From assembly GCA_023430945.1 (NCBI GenBank), contig JAEYYE010000062.1:1-10539 (forward strand): a stretch of DNA of 10,539 bases, written 5' to 3'. Position numbers and translations under genes: made by a program. Positions 6,801 through 10,539 of the stretch are shown piece after piece (the first letter of the stretch is position 1; every line of letters begins with the position of its first letter). The stretch comes from Bacteroidota bacterium (GTDB taxonomy: Bacteria > Bacteroidota > Bacteroidia > Flavobacteriales_F > PHOS-HE28). The notes under the pieces are model-generated. The model did no database searches, was not told where the DNA came from, and saw only the letters and a program-made list of their open reading frames with translations.

Positions 6801-9800
6801 TAGCGTAGGCCATCCTTGTTACCGAATTGCATCGCTGCACGCACCTTCAGCTTTCCTTTCATGAACTCGGCGTTCAACAGGCCCTTTATACCATCGCCGT
6901 AAGTGGCGTCGCCTTCATAGAAGCGAAGTCCTCCATGCACCTTCACCACACCAACATCGCCCATCACGCCGATCGAATCAAGCTCCAGGGAATGATGGCC
7001 CCATTGATGCATCGAACTCGTGTTCAATTCACCAAGTAGCGCAAGGCGCGTGGTCGCGGTGAACACGTTCACATCACCTGTAAGGTTCAAGTTGAGATCG
7101 AAGACCAGGCCGGCCATGGGCGTGCCGTTCAGATCGCGCCGATCGATGCCGATGTTGGTGATGCTCACCGGGAACCCTCCGGCCTTGCGCTCGGGTCCCT
7201 CTTCATCCGCGAGCAATTCTTCATCCGCGCCGCCGATCCATTTTTGCGGGCTGGTGAAGGAGAACGTAGCGCTGTCGCCAGCATTCGTGTAGGGAGCTCT
7301 CGTGCTGAACGTGAGGTTGTTGAAATGGATGTCCCTGAAGTTCATGCGGCCGATCTTCGGCATGGTCTGGTCGATCGTGATCTTGCCGTGCAGCATCATC
7401 TCGGCCATGGTGCCTAGCGAATCATGTCCCATGGTGGCGGTGATGTTGCTCGTTTCATCCAACACAAGGGTGGCATGCCACAGCGGTGCATTGATGTCGC
7501 TCTTCGGTTGCACGATGAATTGGGCATACCAGTCATCCGTGGCGATCGTCTGGTGGACCATCGCACTATAGACCAACAGCGTATCCGTTACCGGAAGATG
7601 GATGCGCCCCTTGAAGCCCGCCTGGCTGAAGGAATTCGCCACGATGTTGAGCTGCAGCGTATCGATCGAATAGCCCCAGCCATCGAGGCTTCCTTCATCC
7701 ACGCCCAGGATGTTCGCCGCCTTTATGCTGCACGATAGTCCCTGGTAGCGATCGAGCAGCATGTCATCGACCATGAAGGTCACCCGACCCGGGTTCTCGA
7801 AGGCTTCGATCCCTTCCGGTAATCGCACCATCGCCCGTTTGATGTAGAAGCCTTTCCAGATCGGGAGCAGCGTGCCGGGTGGATCCTGCTGTACCGTTAC
7901 CGGCAGTTGCGCAGGGATCGTCATGTTGGGCGGATTGGTGTGCGAAGCCACGTCGAGCCACGCTTCCTGCACTTCGAAGCCCCAGCCTTTCCCGCCTTTC
8001 ACGTGGAAGGGTTTGTTGAGATCGATCCGGGTGATGAACCCGCTGCGGCCGGCGCGCGCCTTGAAGGCTCCGACGATCTTTGTCGTACCATCGCTGCCAT
8101 CCGGAAGATCTTCCACGAGCTTTTCCTGGCTGAAGCGGAATTCACCATCGATCTGGATCGCGCGGAAACCCTGGCAATCCCAGGCGACGAAGGTCCCGGA
8201 ATCCGCAACGTTCATGAAGTCGAGACCATTGAACCGTGTCGCCCTGATCAACAGTGAATCATTGTCCGACGAAACGCTGGCCTTGATATCGTCCATCATG
8301 TAGAGCGTGGCCTGCTGCGTGACGCAGCCCACTCCATCCGGCCTGAACGGAACCGCCATGTTGCCCAGGCTCAGGTTTAAGTCCCAATCGGGTATGGGGA
8401 AGCTCATTGCTGCGTTAAGGGTGGCGAGCGTATCGGTGAAGCGCATGGCCAGAATGCCGATGATCAGGTTGCCCTCGGGTGTGTATTGATCGATCGCGAT
8501 CGGCAGGCCCATCGGCACACCGGGCGACATCTGGCTCACAAGCCGCCCTGTGGTGTTCACGAAACTTTCGATCATGAACGCATGTTCCTGATCCATTCCT
8601 GCGAACAACGCCCCGCCTTCGATCCAATCCGCTGGAATGATGTCCGCATTGTCGTAGATCCCTTTCACCACGCCATCATACATCCGCAGTTCACGATTTA
8701 TGCTGATGTTCTGGAAAGACACTTTGAGCGCGGTGTTCATGAAAGGCACTGCTATGGTGCCCTGCCCGCTGGCTTTGTTCGCGGCCCACGTGATCTGTGT
8801 CACCTTCATGTCGAACAGGCCCACCTTCACGATGTCGTTGATCTGCACAGTGTCGATCGGCATGCGCAGGTCCAGGGGTATGTCCGCAAGTTCGCAGGAG
8901 GCCATGCATTCCGCAGGCCTGATGCTGTCCACAGGTTGTTCGGGAACGACCGGTGCGGTGATCCGGAACATGCGGATCGGTCCTTCATGATAGGATGCAC
9001 CGGCGGTCGTGTTCGGATCAAGCATCCATTTCACGCGCCAGTAATAAGTGCCTGTATCCGTCGGAGTGAATTCATAGCTCACCTCCTTGTACAATTGATC
9101 GCGCAGGCAATCCTCTTCGCACATGTGCATGGAGGAGGGCAGATGCATTCCGTTGCCGAGCCTTGCGTTCTCGCTCGCTACCGGAACGCTGAGGTCCGGC
9201 GTGCGCGAAACCTCGAGCACCCAGCGTTCATCGATCGTGCCATCCACTTGTACTGCGCTGGCGCCACCTTCCGGCAGGTACCAGATCGGGTAGGGTGGCG
9301 TGAGCCGTGCCGGGGCCTCGGCCGTTTTGAAGCGCAGTTCCACTGGTGCGAATCCCTGCAGCGTGCTGTCGCCGCCGTTCTTCGGGATCTCGGCTTCGTG
9401 TTCCGGCAGTAGGGGCCGCGGCCGGCCCATTCCGCCAACGAACGTCCCGGTGATCGTTCCGGTCGTTGAGTTCGAGCCATAGTAGTCCAGGCTGACCTCG
9501 AGATCCGCGGACAGATCGTACTTCTTTCCGCGGGAGAAGAACTTGTTGCCGACATATTCGAGTGGACCATATATGTTCACGTGTGAAGCGTGATCCTCTG
9601 TCATATTGAAGTTCGGATCGGGGATGGCCGCGCGCAACAAGGCCTGTTGCGTGGTTTGCGCACCATGGTACCAATGCATCGACCGGGTGATGAAATTGAA
9701 GGAGCTGCCATCCTCCAGAACCGTGAGCTGGCTGTTGAAGTATTTGTAATCCGCGTAGGGATCGAAGCGCTGGATGATCGGGATGAAATCCCAGGGCAGT

Positions 9801-10539
9801 GTATCGCCAGCAAGCGGATAAGCGAAATTGAATAAAGAGCTTCCGCCGAGGTAAGTGAAGGAGCAGGGTGGTGAATAGCCATCGTTCTGGAAAACGATAT
9901 TGCCCACCGCATCAACTGCTTGCACGCGCCACACATACCGCTGGCCGATCATGAGCGGCGGCATCAATTGGGAATATGTGAGGAGCGGTTGCATGGTCTG
10001 TGTTTCGTATACCAGATCCAGATTCGCCTGCAACGCGGTCAACTCATCAATGCCTTCCTGCCATCGTGAAAGGCGGAAGTTGTATTCCACCACCGCTCCC
10101 TGCGGAGGCCCGGATGGGAGCATCCAATTGAAGACCACGAGCTGCGGTTGCATCGCGGTCTCGGTTCCCTCGCAGATCGGGTTCAGAGTAACTGGCGCAG
10201 GTGGATAAGCGATCGTGAACGTGTTGGAGCATCCGAGCGGCTCGGGCTGGCTGGCCATCGTTCCAGTGAGCCAGTCGATCGCTTGCAGGCAGATCTGGTA
10301 TTCACCTTCTGGAAGAAGTCCGCTGCGTATATCGGTCTCTGTGATCCCGGTGAATTGTATGTCCGATGCATTGCCTTGAAGGAAAGGTTCGATCTGTGTG
10401 GATGAGATCGCCATCATACCCTGAGGAACTGCGATCGGCGCGGTCCAGCCACTGCGGCCGGTGGACGAGACCGCGATCTGCCCGTCGGTGGTGGCGATCG
10501 AGCCATTGAGGTAGACGAGCCGGATCACCGGATCAGGAT
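3818..10539 (-). CDS. Giant exported beta-rich protein, TANFOR-like N-terminus (5' end outside window)
   Basis: The frame is open from the right edge to TGA at 3820-3818, at least 2239 codons. A GTG at 10528 is the first possible start in-window, but coding continues upstream of it (Pro-Asp-Pro just before), so it is not the true start. Residues below count from that GTG. Residues 1-118 resemble the TANFOR domain: LLPEGEYQICLQAIDWLTG, then GCSNTFTIAYPPAP. Residues 125-230 are Fn3-like (VFNWMLPSG, YVWRVQAVDAVGN). Residues 236-530 are further beta-sandwich-like sequence with CX3C at 470/474 and YYWRVKW at 496-502; a second CX3C lies at 541/545. Residues 550-1620 are a long run of short amphipathic strands, with FNGLDFMNVADSG, WKGFYIKRAMVRLPEG, GWGYSIDTLQLNI and YGFGGGAWYHM. 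An acidic linker lies near 1099-1116. Residues 1650-1900 look Fn3/Ig-like again and 1900-2236 are unassigned. There is no membrane helix, catalytic motif or C-terminal sorting domain. By comparison with my memory of the family, a few dozen residues including a signal peptide lie upstream. The function is unknown; a surface scaffold is inferred. Confidence 0.92.
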   Translation of the reverse strand, partial: PDPVIRLVYLNGSIATTDGQIAVSSTGRSGWTAPIAVPQGMMAISSTQIEPFLQGNASDIQFTGITETDIRSGLLPEGEYQICLQAIDWLTGTMASQPEPLGCSNTFTIAYPPAPVTLNPICEGTETAMQPQLVVFNWMLPSGPPQGAVVEYNFRLSRWQEGIDELTALQANLDLVYETQTMQPLLTYSQLMPPLMIGQRYVWRVQAVDAVGNIVFQNDGYSPPCSFTYLGGSSLFNFAYPLAGDTLPWDFIPIIQRFDPYADYKYFNSQLTVLEDGSSFNFITRSMHWYHGAQTTQQALLRAAIPDPNFNMTEDHASHVNIYGPLEYVGNKFFSRGKKYDLSADLEVSLDYYGSNSTTGTITGTFVGGMGRPRPLLPEHEAEIPKNGGDSTLQGFAPVELRFKTAEAPARLTPPYPIWYLPEGGASAVQVDGTIDERWVLEVSRTPDLSVPVASENARLGNGMHLPSSMHMCEEDCLRDQLYKEVSYEFTPTDTGTYYWRVKWMLDPNTTAGASYHEGPIRMFRITAPVVPEQPVDSIRPAECMASCELADIPLDLRMPIDTVQINDIVKVGLFDMKVTQITWAANKASGQGTIAVPFMNTALKVSFQNISINRELRMYDGVVKGIYDNADIIPADWIEGGALFAGMDQEHAFMIESFVNTTGRLVSQMSPGVPMGLPIAIDQYTPEGNLIIGILAMRFTDTLATLNAAMSFPIPDWDLNLSLGNMAVPFRPDGVGCVTQQATLYMMDDIKASVSSDNDSLLIRATRFNGLDFMNVADSGTFVAWDCQGFRAIQIDGEFRFSQEKLVEDLPDGSDGTTKIVGAFKARAGRSGFITRIDLNKPFHVKGGKGWGFEVQEAWLDVASHTNPPNMTIPAQLPVTVQQDPPGTLLPIWKGFYIKRAMVRLPEGIEAFENPGRVTFMVDDMLLDRYQGLSCSIKAANILGVDEGSLDGWGYSIDTLQLNIVANSFSQAGFKGRIHLPVTDTLLVYSAMVHQTIATDDWYAQFIVQPKSDINAPLWHATLVLDETSNITATMGHDSLGTMAEMMLHGKITIDQTMPKIGRMNFRDIHFNNLTFSTRAPYTNAGDSATFSFTSPQKWIGGADEELLADEEGPERKAGGFPVSITNIGIDRRDLNGTPMAGLVFDLNLNLTGDVNVFTATTRLALLGELNTSSMHQWGHHSLELDSIGVMGDVGVVKVHGGLRFYEGDATYGDGIKGLLNAEFMKGKLKVRAAMQFGNKDGLRYWFADAMAVMDNGINVYPGFTIYGFGGGAWYHMQRTSPLVDAQQLTNSQIAEQDMEEAPPGLTLTNVTYAPDPNTSYGFQGTMVFGNTGGGTAYNADVTVGATLSSTGGVSTMFLNGNVFFMSERNDRTYNPVHGVAEISYDLPNDVFAANFALYVSIGSGKVTGTGANDLAGNVELLVTPDTWHLFAGTPTTPIGLDFIGVFETEAYIMIGEDLPPAADPPANVMPAIPANYFTRSAQVQNGNGFAFGAHMSVEEKLKFLLLRFNMAAAAGLDIALLDMGETTCHGMSDGETIGVNGWYAKGQVYAYLSGGVSLYVDIYVHEGEVDIFTVGAAAMLQGGFPDPTWMKGSVSGSYSVLHGAVSGDFTFPFELGEPCDPPNEDILSGLVPIGDLTPHHNDGITYNYAGVDCGVDPSVVFNMKIDTPFDVYQIQDDGDRLLRTFRLKVETFELKEGTDVLNVSTITALTKDQMTLVPAAFLKPNTTHSVRIKLKVEELKNGAWAAALKDGQPVFWDQTNVFRTGAGPDKIIPSYVDYTYPFTGQRFFLQDECRKGVIQLKSDMSGTPVFAQPTAANTVRNYKVLFVPRNGSAITETNATVTHSGKSMVFFDVPELSSANIYAIQLIWRDSVVAPSSPFDIIQASAAPLATMMSAEVTTQSTSVYQGLANLNRRMLSGYNVKANEKLLYDYSFRTSMHRTLAAKAAAFSHSGTQHLANPAGSSFEVLQPWFSGEPFDVFDGRGHTFTTGSIAPLVKFSEARTGIWNTNWNQPVIYTYYQNILNSSQNLTSLRLIRGQTVVNGPFGMNWIIYGADTIGIPPVNTVHFHPYNDLSGPLSQQESAPIGLGAEANFSEELSDGGPANASLYLKVTSGTYVKQDFDRMQTITANIIDNYGSPYAVESFIPEPVRTNMQTFLSHTYRNMYQGNYTVNFHFQDPPGECIPTILYFSSGPTFPPLSGTAVYDHPTGTTPPIVIQTNVNLGNLGSLGGQMNFFTAP

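Noticed and set aside
3842..9412. Long plus-strand open frames opposite the giant gene (for example 3842-4648, 5612-6487, 8486-9412)
   Set aside because: They lie wholly antisense to a continuous minus-strand gene with coherent domains. Their translations are rich in His and Arg, without domains or signal peptides, as expected of shadows in GC-rich coding DNA.
10526..10528. GTG at 10528 as the start of the giant gene
   Set aside because: The frame stays open to the window edge, and the GTG lies inside the TANFOR-like domain with no signal peptide after it.

Overview
The window reads as a piece of a Bacteroidota chromosome. Evidence: a canonical type IX secretion (T9SS) type A sorting domain, the recurrent Bacteroidota N-terminal domain of collagen-like and tail-fibre-like exported proteins, a giant exported protein resembling the TANFOR family, and the absence of Shine-Dalgarno sequences before the starts. 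GC content is about 55-60% by eye, high for Bacteroidota. That would fit an uncultured, environmental Flavobacteriales-like lineage, but the family cannot be fixed from the sequence.

All four supported genes lie on the minus strand, so transcription runs right to left. (1) 10539-3818 is a giant exported protein of at least 2239 codons. Its 5' end is outside the window, and it starts in-window inside a TANFOR-like domain. (2) 3821-1761 is a 686-aa secreted protein of about six fibronectin type III (Fn3) modules, coupled to the giant gene by an ATGA stop/start overlap. (3) After a 207-bp gap (1760-1554) carrying two mutually exclusive hairpins comes 1553-1086, a 155-aa protein that is mostly a T9SS sorting domain. 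(4) Only 3 bp later, 1082-1 is a collagen-like surface protein that runs off the left edge. It has a Gly-X-Y tract, a tail-fibre-type spacer and a 135-bp tandem repeat.

No metabolic, regulatory, RNA, mobile-element or CRISPR feature is seen. The plus strand holds only antisense shadows of the minus-strand genes. The four products look exported (the giant's signal peptide is inferred), all are built from adhesive or structural modules, and the genes are tightly packed. The likely reading is a surface-structure locus: a giant beta-rich scaffold, an Fn3 partner made in step with it, a minimal T9SS cargo, and a collagen-like fibre. Only the sorting domain, Fn3 folds and collagen repeat rest on well-known families. 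The joint function is inference, and the giant protein's role is unknown.
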